Assembly (NCBI GenBank): GCA_001913845.2
Contig: MKGP02000066.1
Coordinates: forward strand, 46,486-110,485
Direction of reading: 5' to 3'
Source: Limnothrix sp. CACIAM 69d
GTDB lineage: Bacteria; Cyanobacteriota; Cyanobacteriia; CACIAM-69d
Length of the DNA stretch: 64,000 nucleotides
The notes beneath the pieces are model-generated. The model searched no databases. It saw only the letters and a program-made list of their open reading frames with translations, and was not told the origin of the DNA. The position numbers and the translations under genes were made by a program. How positions within the stretch are numbered: the stretch's first letter is position 1; the number at the start of each line of letters is the position of its first letter. Shown here one piece after another: positions 9,298-16,967 of the stretch.

Positions 9298-9684
9298 TTA
9301 GCGCTTGCTGGTGGCGGTTTCAGCCGCCGCACCGATCCGCTCGTTGATGTAGTCCGCGACGGCTCGGAAGTTGGGAACCGATCGCATTTCCAGGCGGCTA
9401 CCATCCTTGAGGGTCAGCACCATATCACCCCAAGCACCCCAACCCCGGGGCACGGCCACAACGGCACGAATTTCGGGATAAATCACATCGGAGCGATCGC
9501 GCCCTTGCCAACCGCTGGTGATTGAAATGCGGCGGCTGGTGATGCGATAGCGCAACCAAAAGGCCCGCACGATCGAGCCGATGGTGAGGGGCAGGCAAAT
9601 GATCGTTAGACCCAACAGCAGGTTGACGATTAAATCGCCACGGTGGGGGCCGCCCTCATAGTAAACATCTTCCTTGATACCCAT
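9298..9684 (-). CDS. PH-like domain membrane protein
   Basis: A 128-residue protein found next to rnpA/yidC in many cyanobacteria. The ATG at 9682-9684 gives MGIKEDVYYEGGPHRGDLI, the family N-terminus; an upstream in-frame start adds 11 residues. A hydrophobic pair at about residues 19-42 (NLLLGLTIICLPLTIGSIVRAF) anchors it to the membrane. The C-terminal half (RYRITSRRISITSGWQGRDRSDVIY ... VLTLKDGSRLEMRSVP) has the beta-rich PH-like (bPH/DUF304) pattern. The biochemical role is unknown. Confidence 0.8.
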   Translation of the reverse strand: MGIKEDVYYEGGPHRGDLIVNLLLGLTIICLPLTIGSIVRAFWLRYRITSRRISITSGWQGRDRSDVIYPEIRAVVAVPRGWGAWGDMVLTLKDGSRLEMRSVPNFRAVADYINERIGAAAETATSKR

Positions 9685-9784
9685 AGTCCAGTGCTCGTAA
9701 GGTTCAGTGCGGGCCAAATGGGGCGAATTGGGCGATCGCCGCCCTTGGGGAATGGGGCAAAGTCAACAGCGCAAACACAACGGT

Positions 9785-10207
9785 CTAAACGCTGGCTTGC
9801 TCCAAATCCAACTTGGCGGCGGTCAGCAACTGCTCCAATTCTTGCAGAATTTGGGGGTACTGACACAGGGGCATGGCTGGACGCACACTAATCACCGCCA
9901 GCCAACCGAGGGGCATGGTCGGCAAGTGCTGACACAAAATACCGTGAATTTGTCGCCGCAGCCGATTGCGCACAACGGCGCGTTTATCAACTTTGCGGCT
10001 GATGCTGATGCCAACTTTCGGAGCCGGGGCCAGGGTGGGCAGCGTGGGGGCAATGGCCGCCGATGGTTCGCTGGGGGCGATCGCGGGGCTTGCCGATGGC
10101 CGGTAGACCCAAAGGGTTAGGTGCTTGCTGCGATACCGTTTGCCTTGCCGATACACTCGGTCAAAGTCATGGCGATGTCGAAGTCGGTAGGCTTGGGGTA
10201 AGGCCAT
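9785..10207 (-). CDS. rnpA: Ribonuclease P protein component
   Basis: The protein cofactor of RNase P, which matures the 5' ends of tRNAs. The start used is ATG 10205-10207 (MALPQAYRLRHRHDFDRVYRQGKR), matching the family N-terminus. The signature RNR motif is present as KRAVVRNRLRRQIHG, preceded by VGISISRKVD. An insert of about 25 residues rich in Ala/Pro/Ser (SPAIAPSEPSAAIAPTLPTL) sits between the first strand pair and that motif, making this copy longer than the usual 110-125 residues. It lies just downstream of rpmH, as in nearly all bacteria. Confidence 0.95.
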   Translation of the reverse strand: MALPQAYRLRHRHDFDRVYRQGKRYRSKHLTLWVYRPSASPAIAPSEPSAAIAPTLPTLAPAPKVGISISRKVDKRAVVRNRLRRQIHGILCQHLPTMPLGWLAVISVRPAMPLCQYPQILQELEQLLTAAKLDLEQASV

Positions 10208-10269
10208 GCACATTTGGGTGTAGGGGCGATCGCTCAACCACCCTGTGACAGACTGCCGGTGAGCAATCC

Positions 10270-10407
10270 TTAAACCGCCAACCGAGCGCGACCGCGACGG
10301 CGACGAGCATTCAGCACGCGGCGACCGTTCTTAGTCCGCATCCGGGCACGGAAGCCGGAAACACGCTTGCGCTTGCGATTGGTTCCTTCAAGAGTACGCT
10401 TGGTCAT
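10270..10407 (-). CDS. rpmH: 50S ribosomal protein L34
   Basis: A 45-residue, very basic ribosomal protein: [19 protein letters not shown], then [20 protein letters not shown], ending RARLAV. This is the standard cyanobacterial L34. ATG is at 10405-10407 and the TAA stop at 10270-10272. It is the first gene of the rpmH-rnpA-PH-yidC-jag-DUF177 block, all on the minus strand. The start codon and length agree with the family exactly. Confidence 0.98.
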   Translation of the reverse strand: MTKRTLEGTNRKRKRVSGFRARMRTKNGRRVLNARRRRGRARLAV

Positions 10408-10635
10408 GGTTGGGCTAGCTCCGAGTGGGCGATTGGCGGACTAAGCGTTGACCAAACGGAAGCGGGGGCGATCGCGCGGAAACGGTTCACGGCTCCCTAC
10501 TGCTGTCTGGCTTGGCAGTCCTTTAATGAGTTCAACAAATTGAGCGCCTGTCTAGCTGTTAGAAAGCGCGACTTTCGATGATATCACGACCGGGCGCGTT
10601 GGCCGGAGATCGGTAAGTCGCGCTGGGCCGTGATC

Positions 10636-10884
10636 CTATTGATCGGCGTTGTTGTCGGGGTCGCTGGGTGGTTGAGGGGGAAAGTAGCCGGCCATTTTGC
10701 CCAGCACCAGGCCGCCAATGCCCAACACGCCTTTTTCAAACAGGCCTTTGAAGGTTTGGAACAGTTCGGATTGTTGGGGATTGATCTGGGGTTGACTGGC
10801 CAGGTAGGTGGCGGCTCCGCCGGAGAGGGCGGTGAACAAAACGGAGACGATCAGCAGTTGTTGATAAATTTGCGGGCGTTTCAT
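10636..10884 (-). CDS. Small membrane protein of unknown function
   Basis: An 82-residue protein with an N-terminal hydrophobic segment (about 9-30: LLIVSVLFTALSGGAATYLA) and a second hydrophobic stretch near 52-66 (GVLGIGGLVLGKMAGYF). The tail is short, Pro/Asp-rich and hydrophilic. I do not recognise a family. It lies upstream of rpmH on the same strand with about 230 bp between, so co-transcription is possible but not evident. Coding status rests on the coherent two-helix pattern. Confidence 0.55.
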   Translation of the reverse strand: MKRPQIYQQLLIVSVLFTALSGGAATYLASQPQINPQQSELFQTFKGLFEKGVLGIGGLVLGKMAGYFPPQPPSDPDNNADQ

Positions 10885-11034
10885 GGGGAGTTGACTCCAG
10901 TGATTTCGTGAACAATTCGATGATCAGCCGAAATCGCTGAAACGTGTTCTGAGTAAGCTGTCTGGCTTTTGTTTGACTGTCTGAGTTTTGTCAAAGACAT
11001 CGATCGCCCATGCGATCGCGCTGGGCGGCGAGGT

Positions 11035-11092
11035 CGTTGGGGGCAAGGGACTGAAGCCCCTTGTTACGATGGTTGAGACATGGAAAATCAGC
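11035..11092. repeat. Fragment of the family A/B element core
   Basis: The stretch GGGGGCAAGGGACTGAAGCCCC followed by TTGTTACGAT and GAGACATGGAAAATCAG matches the interior of the family A copy at 326-467. Neither terminal inverted repeat is visible, so this looks like a decayed copy. It ends about 40 bp before the start of the nucleotidyltransferase gene at 11133. Confidence 0.7.
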
Positions 11093-11132
11093 CAGACCCA
11101 TGAACCCAGAATCGTCGGTTGAGGGAAAACCC

Positions 11133-11432
11133 ATGCAGCGCCAAGACGCGATCGCCTGTTTTCAGGCCCATCGTGAGGATTTGGCAGCATTGGGCGTAAA
11201 GACGCTGTTTCTGTTTGGTTCTGTCGCGCGCAATCAAGCCACGATCAACAGCGATGTGGATTTGTTGGTGGAGTTTTCGCGACCTGTGGGGCTATTAACC
11301 TTTGCTCGACTCCATCGTTTTTTGGAAACGTGGCTGGATCGCCGCGTGGATTTAGGAACGCCAGATTCGCTAAAAGACCACTTGCGATCATCTGTCTCTC
11401 AGGATTTAGTTCATGCTTTCTCGATCGACTGA
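11133..11432 (+). CDS. MNT-type minimal nucleotidyltransferase (MntA-like)
   Basis: A 99-residue nucleotidyltransferase-fold protein. The catalytic signature is intact: LFLFGSVARN followed by SDVDLLVEF, giving the GS...DxD pattern, with a later Asp in RRVDLGTP. Minimal nucleotidyltransferases of this kind usually pair with a HEPN ribonuclease (HepT) as an antitoxin that adenylylates the toxin. The next gene overlaps it by 20 bp but is not HEPN-like in its visible motifs. The start is ATG 11133, preceded by GGGAAAACCC; an upstream frame from 11061 would run through a repeat fragment and is unlikely. Confidence 0.82.
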   Translation: MQRQDAIACFQAHREDLAALGVKTLFLFGSVARNQATINSDVDLLVEFSRPVGLLTFARLHRFLETWLDRRVDLGTPDSLKDHLRSSVSQDLVHAFSID

Positions 11433-12252
11433 GGCGTACCAAACCCAAGCGGTTGATGTTCATCCGGCGGCCGATCGCCTGTGGTTTGAGCTGTGGCGAT
11501 CGCAGTCGATCGAGCGGCGCTGGCAACGGATTAGTGGCTTGCAGCGTCAGGGGCGTGGTTTGGCGCTGTGGGCGGCTCGGCAACGGTTGCCTGCGACGGC
11601 GAGTGAGTTGGCGATCGCCCAGGAATTTGCGCGGGCGATGTTGGGCGATCGGGGGGGCGAGGGCCGCCCGGAGCGCTTGAGCTATGGCGGAGATCCCATG
11701 AGTTGGCAGCAAGACCAATCGGCGATTTTGGCACAGCTTCATGAGCTGTTTGAGCAGCAGTCGATTCCTTACTTGGTGACGGGTGGGCAAGCGGCGATTA
11801 TTTGGGGTGAGCCACGGTTCACGACGGATTTGGATATTTTGCTGGCGATCGAGGGGGCGCAACTGTCGGCGTTGACCGAAACCCTGGAATCGGCGGGATT
11901 TTATGTGGCGGAACCGCTGCACCACACTATCAACATCATCCACCGTGATCGAATTGATAATGCGGATTTGATTGTGTCGCAGCAGACTCCGTTTGAGCGT
12001 TCTGCGTTGGAGCGGCGGTATCGGGTGGAAGCGCCGGGGATTCCGGTTCACTACATTGCGACGGCTGAGGATGTGGTGTTGGCGAAGTTGTTGTGGCGGC
12101 GCGGTTCCCGATCGGAAAAGCAGTGGCGGGATTGTTTGGGGATTGTCAAAATTCAGGGCGATCGCCTCGATCTCGCCTATTTGGCGACTTGGGCAGAGCG
12201 GCTGAGTTTGCAGGATGATTTGCGCGATCTGTTGTCGGCGGGTGGGCTGTAG
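11413..12252 (+). CDS. Two-part protein: uncharacterised N-terminal domain plus nucleotidyltransferase (DUF6036/AbiEii-like)
   Basis: An open frame of 279 residues that overlaps the MNT gene by 20 bp. Residues 1-95 (WFELWRSQSIERRWQRISGL ... SELAIAQEFARAMLG) match a small cyanobacterial protein that I recall as usually separate. Residues 96-279 form a nucleotidyltransferase: IPYLVTGGQAAIIWGEPRFT then TDLDILLAI (GG and DxD motifs), later AEDVVLAKLLWRR. No stop separates the two parts. An internal ATG at 11698 with GGAG at 11689-11692 could start the second part on its own. I annotate one CDS and leave the fusion question open. The context with MNT, NACHT and a nuclease suggests a defence or toxin-antitoxin role. 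Confidence 0.72.
   Translation: MLSRSTEAYQTQAVDVHPAADRLWFELWRSQSIERRWQRISGLQRQGRGLALWAARQRLPATASELAIAQEFARAMLGDRGGEGRPERLSYGGDPMSWQQDQSAILAQLHELFEQQSIPYLVTGGQAAIIWGEPRFTTDLDILLAIEGAQLSALTETLESAGFYVAEPLHHTINIIHRDRIDNADLIVSQQTPFERSALERRYRVEAPGIPVHYIATAEDVVLAKLLWRRGSRSEKQWRDCLGIVKIQGDRLDLAYLATWAERLSLQDDLRDLLSAGGL
11689..11700 (+). promoter_or_regulatory. Possible internal ribosome binding site and start codon
   Basis: GGAG at 11689-11692, five bases, then ATG at 11698-11700, in frame inside the gene 11413-12252. It would produce the 184-residue nucleotidyltransferase alone. Confidence 0.45.
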
Positions 12253-12320
12253 CGGTTGTCCAATAGCCGATCGCGTGGGTTTTCTCGCAAAATAGAGGCG
12301 GTTCTCCACTCGATCGCCCC

Positions 12321-14705
12321 ATGGCCCTCTACGAACGATCGCTGAAAGCTACGGTAGCCGGTTGCGAAAAGCTGGCTGAAGCCCTGAAACAGAGTCGCTA
12401 CAACAAAAGCTCGATCGGGGATTTTGTTCAGTACCGCAAGCGGGATGACAAAGAAGACCAAGGCGTATCGCGAGCGACGATCGCCAAGGCTTTTAAGGGC
12501 GAACCGGTCGATCGGGGAATTTTTATTGGTTTGTGCGATCTGCTGGGGCTGAATTGGCAGGATGCTGCTGAGTTAGAAACTAGCGAGCCGCCTGCTCCGA
12601 ACGTGGCATCGGATGCAATCGATGTGGTGTGGGTGCGATCACAGGTGGAGGCAGATTTGCGGCGGCGGTGCGGCACGATGCGGGTGCTGGACATGGAGCA
12701 GCCGATCGCCATTGGTACGATTTACACCCAAGTAAATGTACTAGAAAAGCTGACGGCCAATCAGCGCCTCAGCTCATCGGAACTATTGGGGAATTTGGAT
12801 GGAATCAAGGACTTTGATCGGCTTTGCTTAGGCAAAGTTCGCCAAGGGAAAATCTCAGGATTAGAAGCTGTTACTCGGCATAAAGCACTGATGGTTTTGG
12901 GGCGGCCGGGTGCGGGCAAAACTACATTTTTGAAGTATTTGACTATTGCTTGTTTAGATGGAGAATTTCTTGGCGATCTTGTCCCCATTTTTGTGACGCT
13001 CAAGGAATGGACAGAATTTCCGGGTGAGCCAAGCTTACTGAGCTTTGTATCGCGGCAGTGGTCAGATTGTGGGATTGCGGATGCTGAGTTGGTTCTGAAT
13101 CAATATCTGAAAAATGGTCAGGCGTTGGTCTTGTTGGATGGGCTGGATGAGGTGTTGGCAGCTCACACGGATAGGACAATCCGAGAAATTCGGGATTGGG
13201 GCGATCGTTTCCCCAAAAATCACATTCTCGCTACTTGCCGGATTGCTGCTAAGGAATATACCTTTGAGCGCTTTACCGAAGTAGAAGTAGCAGATTTTTC
13301 AAAAGAACAGATTCGAGAATTTATCACCAATTGGTTTACCCATCACCAAGACCTACCCAAAATTGAACGATTTCTCAATCGCCTGAAAAAGGAGAAGCCA
13401 ATTTTAGAGCTAGCTAGCAATCCGCTGTTGCTGACCTTACTTTGCTTGGTGTTTGGCGAAAGTGGTGATTTTCCGACGAATCGCGCCAAGCTCTATGAAG
13501 AGGGCGTAGATCTGTTGCTGAAAAAGTGGGATGGTAAGCGCAATATTCAGCGCGATCAAATCTATAAGAATCTGTCAGTTAACCGCAAAGAAGATTTGCT
13601 CTCACAATTGGCGCTGGCAACTTTTCAAGAGGGAGACTATTTCTTTGATCGGCGAGTGGCTGAAGATCAAATCACGGCTTATATCCATAATTTGCCGGAT
13701 GTCAAGGACGATCCTGAAGCTTTGCGGTTAGATAGCGAAGCAATTTTGCGCTCGATTGTGGCTCAACATGGCTTACTCACGGAACGAGCACGCGGAGTCT
13801 ATTCCTTTTCACATTTGACCTTTCATGAATACTTTGCAGCACGGGAAATTGCCGCTGGTCAAAATTGGCAAATCTTAGCTCAACACTTACCCGACAAATC
13901 TTGGCGCGAAGTCACCTTGCTAGCGGCCAATAGTGTTCGACAGGGCGATGAATTGCTGCTGACTTTGAAGCAGGAAACTGACTATCTATTAGCTGATGAT
14001 CCACAATTGCAGGCTGTTTTAGTCTGGGCAACTGAAAAAGCAAAATCAGTGCAAATGTCCTACAAACTGCACGCAGTAATTGCCTTCTACTTCGCTCTCG
14101 CTCTCGATCGCGCTCGCGCTCTCGCTCTCGCTCTCGCTCTCGATCGCGCTCTCGCTCTCGATCTCGCTCTCGATCTCGATCTCGATCGCGCTCTCGATCT
14201 CGATCGCGCTCTCGCTCGCGCTCTCGCTCTCGCTCGCGCTTTCGCTCTCGATCACACTCTCGCTCTCGATCGCGCTCTCGCTCTCGATCGCACTCTCGGT
14301 CGCGCTCTCGATCGCGCTCGCACTCTCGGTCGCGCTCGCCAGCTAAAAAAACAAGACTTGGTAGATCAACTAGCTAATCTACAACGCCAATTGAAACCCA
14401 TCAAAAACTTATTCCAGGAGCAGAAAATAGAATGGTGGAGAAATGAAGGACAAGAATGGATCAGATCTTTACGAGATGCGATGGTTAAGCATCGAAATAT
14501 TGGCCACGATTGGCAATTTTTTGATCAGCAAAAGGAACTTTTACAGAAATATCATGCTGCCAATTTGCGGTTGGCAGAATGCTTGAATACCGATTGTTAT
14601 TTGTCCCGAGAAGTGCGGCAAGACATCGAAGCCACAATGCTGCGCCCGATCGCCCAAATTGAGGCCTACTACGCCGCCAAAGGCAAACCCTATCCACCCG
14701 TTTAA
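12321..14705 (+). CDS. NACHT-domain STAND NTPase with A/L/D/R repeat segment
   Basis: A 794-residue NLR-like protein. Residues 1-85 form an N-terminal helix-turn-helix-like domain (VSRATIAKAFKGEPVDRG ... CDLLGLNWQ). The NACHT NTPase follows with Walker A GRPGAGKT near 194-201 and Walker B LVLLDGLDE near 268-276, then the winged-helix/helical region with NPLLLTLLCLVF and FSHLTFHEYFAAREIA. Residues about 592-673 are almost only Ala, Leu, Asp and Arg, encoded by a hexanucleotide tract. Residues 680-794 (WWRNEGQEWIRSLRDAMVKHRNIGHDWQF ...) resemble the small NACHT C-terminal domain seen in cyanobacteria. Related bacterial NACHT proteins protect against phage; that role is inferred. It is followed within a few bases by a nuclease-like gene. 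Confidence 0.85.
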   Translation: MALYERSLKATVAGCEKLAEALKQSRYNKSSIGDFVQYRKRDDKEDQGVSRATIAKAFKGEPVDRGIFIGLCDLLGLNWQDAAELETSEPPAPNVASDAIDVVWVRSQVEADLRRRCGTMRVLDMEQPIAIGTIYTQVNVLEKLTANQRLSSSELLGNLDGIKDFDRLCLGKVRQGKISGLEAVTRHKALMVLGRPGAGKTTFLKYLTIACLDGEFLGDLVPIFVTLKEWTEFPGEPSLLSFVSRQWSDCGIADAELVLNQYLKNGQALVLLDGLDEVLAAHTDRTIREIRDWGDRFPKNHILATCRIAAKEYTFERFTEVEVADFSKEQIREFITNWFTHHQDLPKIERFLNRLKKEKPILELASNPLLLTLLCLVFGESGDFPTNRAKLYEEGVDLLLKKWDGKRNIQRDQIYKNLSVNRKEDLLSQLALATFQEGDYFFDRRVAEDQITAYIHNLPDVKDDPEALRLDSEAILRSIVAQHGLLTERARGVYSFSHLTFHEYFAAREIAAGQNWQILAQHLPDKSWREVTLLAANSVRQGDELLLTLKQETDYLLADDPQLQAVLVWATEKAKSVQMSYKLHAVIAFYFALALDRARALALALALDRALALDLALDLDLDRALDLDRALARALALARAFALDHTLALDRALALDRTLGRALDRARTLGRARQLKKQDLVDQLANLQRQLKPIKNLFQEQKIEWWRNEGQEWIRSLRDAMVKHRNIGHDWQFFDQQKELLQKYHAANLRLAECLNTDCYLSREVRQDIEATMLRPIAQIEAYYAAKGKPYPPV
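14094..14340 (+). repeat. Hexanucleotide tract inside the NACHT gene
   Basis: About 245 bp built from CTCGCT, CTCGAT and CTCGCG units in one reading frame. It encodes LA, LD and RA dipeptides. Many units join as CTCGATCGCG and resemble the HIP1 octamer core. Copy-number change by one unit would add or remove two residues without a frameshift. The reverse strand reads as Ser/Glu/Ala repeats, which I treat as a shadow. Confidence 0.9.
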
Positions 14706-14709
14706 TCCC

Positions 14710-15270
14710 GTGGAAGATGCCGATTTTTTTCCCGAGTGGCGATCGCCCCAAGCCAGCCTCAGCCCCCTTGAGCAACAACTGCTCGATCGCGTCAAACAAA
14801 ACTTTCAAACCTTGCTCGAAGACCCGCCCCTCCTCGAAGACGGCGTAAAAATGGTCGTGCTTGCCCCCCTGCTCGACCTCGCCGGTTTCTATCAAAAACC
14901 CTTCCGAATTCAAACCGAAAGCCGCATCGAAATCACCGCCGAAGATCAAGGCGCGATCGTCCGTGGCCGCATTGACGTATTGGTGTTGCACGATCGCCTC
15001 TGGGTACTGGCGATCGAATCCAAACGCAGCGACTTTTCCGCCCTGCGAGCCATCCCCCAAGCCCTCGCCTACTTGTTAGCCAATCCCCAGGGCGATCGCC
15101 CCAGCTATGGCCTAATTACCACCGGCAACGAATTTCTGTTTTTGAAAACCGACGGGATATCCAAGCGCTACGCCAACTCTCGCCTGTTTTCCTTGCTGAA
15201 TCCCGGCAACGAACTCTACGACGTGCTGCAAATCCTGCGCAGCTTGGGCGCGACTCTGCAACCAGCGTGA
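14710..15270 (+). CDS. PD-(D/E)XK nuclease-like protein (type I restriction R-subunit N-terminal type)
   Basis: A compact protein of about 186 residues related to the nuclease domain at the N-terminus of type I restriction R subunits; cyanobacterial copies are often labelled restriction endonuclease subunit R although they lack the helicase. The core PD-(D/E)XK pattern is visible: LLEDGVKMVVLAPLL, then IVRGRIDVLVL (catalytic Asp) and WVLAIESKRSDF (ExK), then QALAYLLAN (the QxxxY-like helix) and YGLITTGNEF. GTG at 14710 starts four bases after the NACHT stop. A TTG at 14659 overlapping the NACHT gene by 47 bp would add 17 residues. The close spacing argues for one operon with the NACHT gene. 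Confidence 0.75.
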   Translation: MEDADFFPEWRSPQASLSPLEQQLLDRVKQNFQTLLEDPPLLEDGVKMVVLAPLLDLAGFYQKPFRIQTESRIEITAEDQGAIVRGRIDVLVLHDRLWVLAIESKRSDFSALRAIPQALAYLLANPQGDRPSYGLITTGNEFLFLKTDGISKRYANSRLFSLLNPGNELYDVLQILRSLGATLQPA

Positions 15271-15284
15271 TTATGCGCCGGGGA

Positions 15285-15325
15285 AATCGGGGCGGGCGCA
15301 AACCATTGCGCCCCTACAAAATTTT
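15285..15325. repeat. Small GC-rich palindromic repeat
   Basis: GGGGCGGGCGCAAACCATTGCGCCCCTA forms an imperfect hairpin between the convergent nuclease-like gene and rca. It resembles the TAGGGGCG-type palindromes at 63560-63657. It could also act as a bidirectional terminator, but there is no clear T-run on either side. Confidence 0.4.
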
Positions 15326-15335
15326 GGGGTTTGAG

Positions 15336-16754
15336 CTATTGCGGGCGCTGGACGATCACCTCGCGGATGCGTTGCTTACGATCGGGGTCGATCGCCACCA
15401 ACCGTACATAACAATCCAGGTTTTCCGCCAGGCAGGTTTCCAACTTCCCGATCGCCTCCGTTTCCTGGTGTGGTTCCGCCGTCCCGTAGCATTGCCAGGA
15501 ATTGGCGTTGTAGTGGCGCTTGTCGGCCACCTCGATCCCTAGCCGATAGCCGTTGTTCACGATCGGCACGAGCTGCGATCGAATCGTCGGGCCCAGGGGC
15601 TGCACCAACTTCGGTCGCTGACCGCTGCGATATTCCAACTTCGCTTCCAAATCCGGATTCCCACTCAGGGGCGGCAACTCCAGCTCCAGCTTTGGCCGGG
15701 GCACGCCGCCGGATTGCGATTCTGTGGCGATCGGCTGGGTTTGGGTGTGGGTCGCCACGGCCGGTTCGGAGGCGATCGGCGCGGATTGCGGCTCGGCACT
15801 GTAGGGGCGCGATCGACCCTGTAGCCCGTTGGTTTCGCCCTGACCGTTTTGGCTCGCTGGGCTGGGGGCCGCTTTGCCGTGGGGATTGTAGGCCGCCACC
15901 AAGTGCAACTCCCGAATCCGATCTTGCTCCTTCACCAAAGCCGCCCCGATCGTCTTCAGTTGCTCCAGAGTCGGTTGCGGCTCCGCAAACTGGGGCAGCG
16001 CTTCCTTGGATTTCAGCAACCGATTCGACACCTGAGCCAAACCCGTGTCTTGGATAAATTGCCGCACCAAGTCGTCATAAACCCGCGATTTCATCGCCCC
16101 AAAGAAGTCCACGGACTGGTTCGGGAAGGTTTCAACCAACTCGGCCACGGCGCGATCGGCCAAACCCAGCCCCTCAAACATGCCGCGCACCACTTCCAGC
16201 CGTTCCGCCGCTGTCGGTTCCCAATAGAACTTGTCCATCCGCCCATCGCGGATCAGCGGTGCATAGAGCGTGCCAAAGTCGTTACCCGTGACGATGATCG
16301 GAATTCGGCGCACCGGCTCGCTGTCATAGCTGCCGGGAAGCTGCACGTTGGTCGGGTTGTCCGCGATGTTCATTAGGGTGGCGTTCACCAATTGGGTGTT
16401 CACCGTGTATTGGGTCAGGCGATCGAACCGGCCCGCCCCCGCATCAATATCGTTAATCAGCAGCACGCACATCCGCCCGCGCACCTTCACCATGTCCGAG
16501 GCTTCCCGGTAGCGCAACCGCAGCAGTCGGGCCGGGTCGCCCGCGTCGGGGCTTTCCAGTTCACCGCCGGAAATATGCACCGCGTCGATGCCCATTTGCT
16601 CGAACACAAGGTTGCACTGAAACGTTTTGCCCTCGCCTTTTTTGCCGTGAATGCCCAAAATCAGCGGCACGGGCACGCGCGGCAAGTTCAAGAAGTTCTT
16701 GACCACGTGGACGGCGACTTTTTCGGTGAAGCGGGGCGAAACGAAGTAGGACAT
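15336..16754 (-). CDS. rca: Rubisco activase with C-terminal RbcS-like domain
   Basis: A 472-residue AAA+ protein that remodels inhibited Rubisco. From ATG 16752-16754 it begins MSYFVSPRFTEKVAVHVVKN, and an upstream in-frame extension is not family-like. The AAA+ module (about 1-295) has Walker A GIHGKKGEGKT, Walker B CVLLINDIDAGAG, and GNDFGTLYAPLIRDGRMDKF. A Pro/Gln/Ser-rich linker (about 310-388) leads to a small-subunit-like (SSUL) domain from about 389 (GYRLGIEVADKRHYNANSWQC ... CYVRLVAIDP), similar to the repeats of the carboxysome protein CcmM. In cyanobacteria this domain is known to bring Rca to carboxysomal Rubisco. No Rubisco or carboxysome gene is nearby. Confidence 0.93.
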   Translation of the reverse strand: MSYFVSPRFTEKVAVHVVKNFLNLPRVPVPLILGIHGKKGEGKTFQCNLVFEQMGIDAVHISGGELESPDAGDPARLLRLRYREASDMVKVRGRMCVLLINDIDAGAGRFDRLTQYTVNTQLVNATLMNIADNPTNVQLPGSYDSEPVRRIPIIVTGNDFGTLYAPLIRDGRMDKFYWEPTAAERLEVVRGMFEGLGLADRAVAELVETFPNQSVDFFGAMKSRVYDDLVRQFIQDTGLAQVSNRLLKSKEALPQFAEPQPTLEQLKTIGAALVKEQDRIRELHLVAAYNPHGKAAPSPASQNGQGETNGLQGRSRPYSAEPQSAPIASEPAVATHTQTQPIATESQSGGVPRPKLELELPPLSGNPDLEAKLEYRSGQRPKLVQPLGPTIRSQLVPIVNNGYRLGIEVADKRHYNANSWQCYGTAEPHQETEAIGKLETCLAENLDCYVRLVAIDPDRKQRIREVIVQRPQ

Positions 16755-16967
16755 GGTGCGCAACGGAGACAACGGGAACGGCGCAACCCAAGCGCCAGGG
16801 CAATTATCGCCTATCCCGTACCCCTCCCCGATCGAACCCTGATTAGCAATTGTTTTGGGTGCGATCGGGATTGCGATCGGGATCCTGTTGGCGGAACCAA
16901 CCCATCGGCTTCTTGCATCAATCTCCTGACGAGCCAAGAATTCTTACAGACTCAAGAAGTGGACAGC

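Noticed and set aside
11061..11132. Upstream in-frame extension of the MNT gene
   Set aside because: It would translate through a decayed palindromic repeat; the ATG at 11133 matches where the domain begins.
14046..14255. Minus-strand open frame of Ser-Glu-Ser-Ala repeats
   Set aside because: It is the shadow of the hexanucleotide tract within the NACHT gene, with no features of its own.
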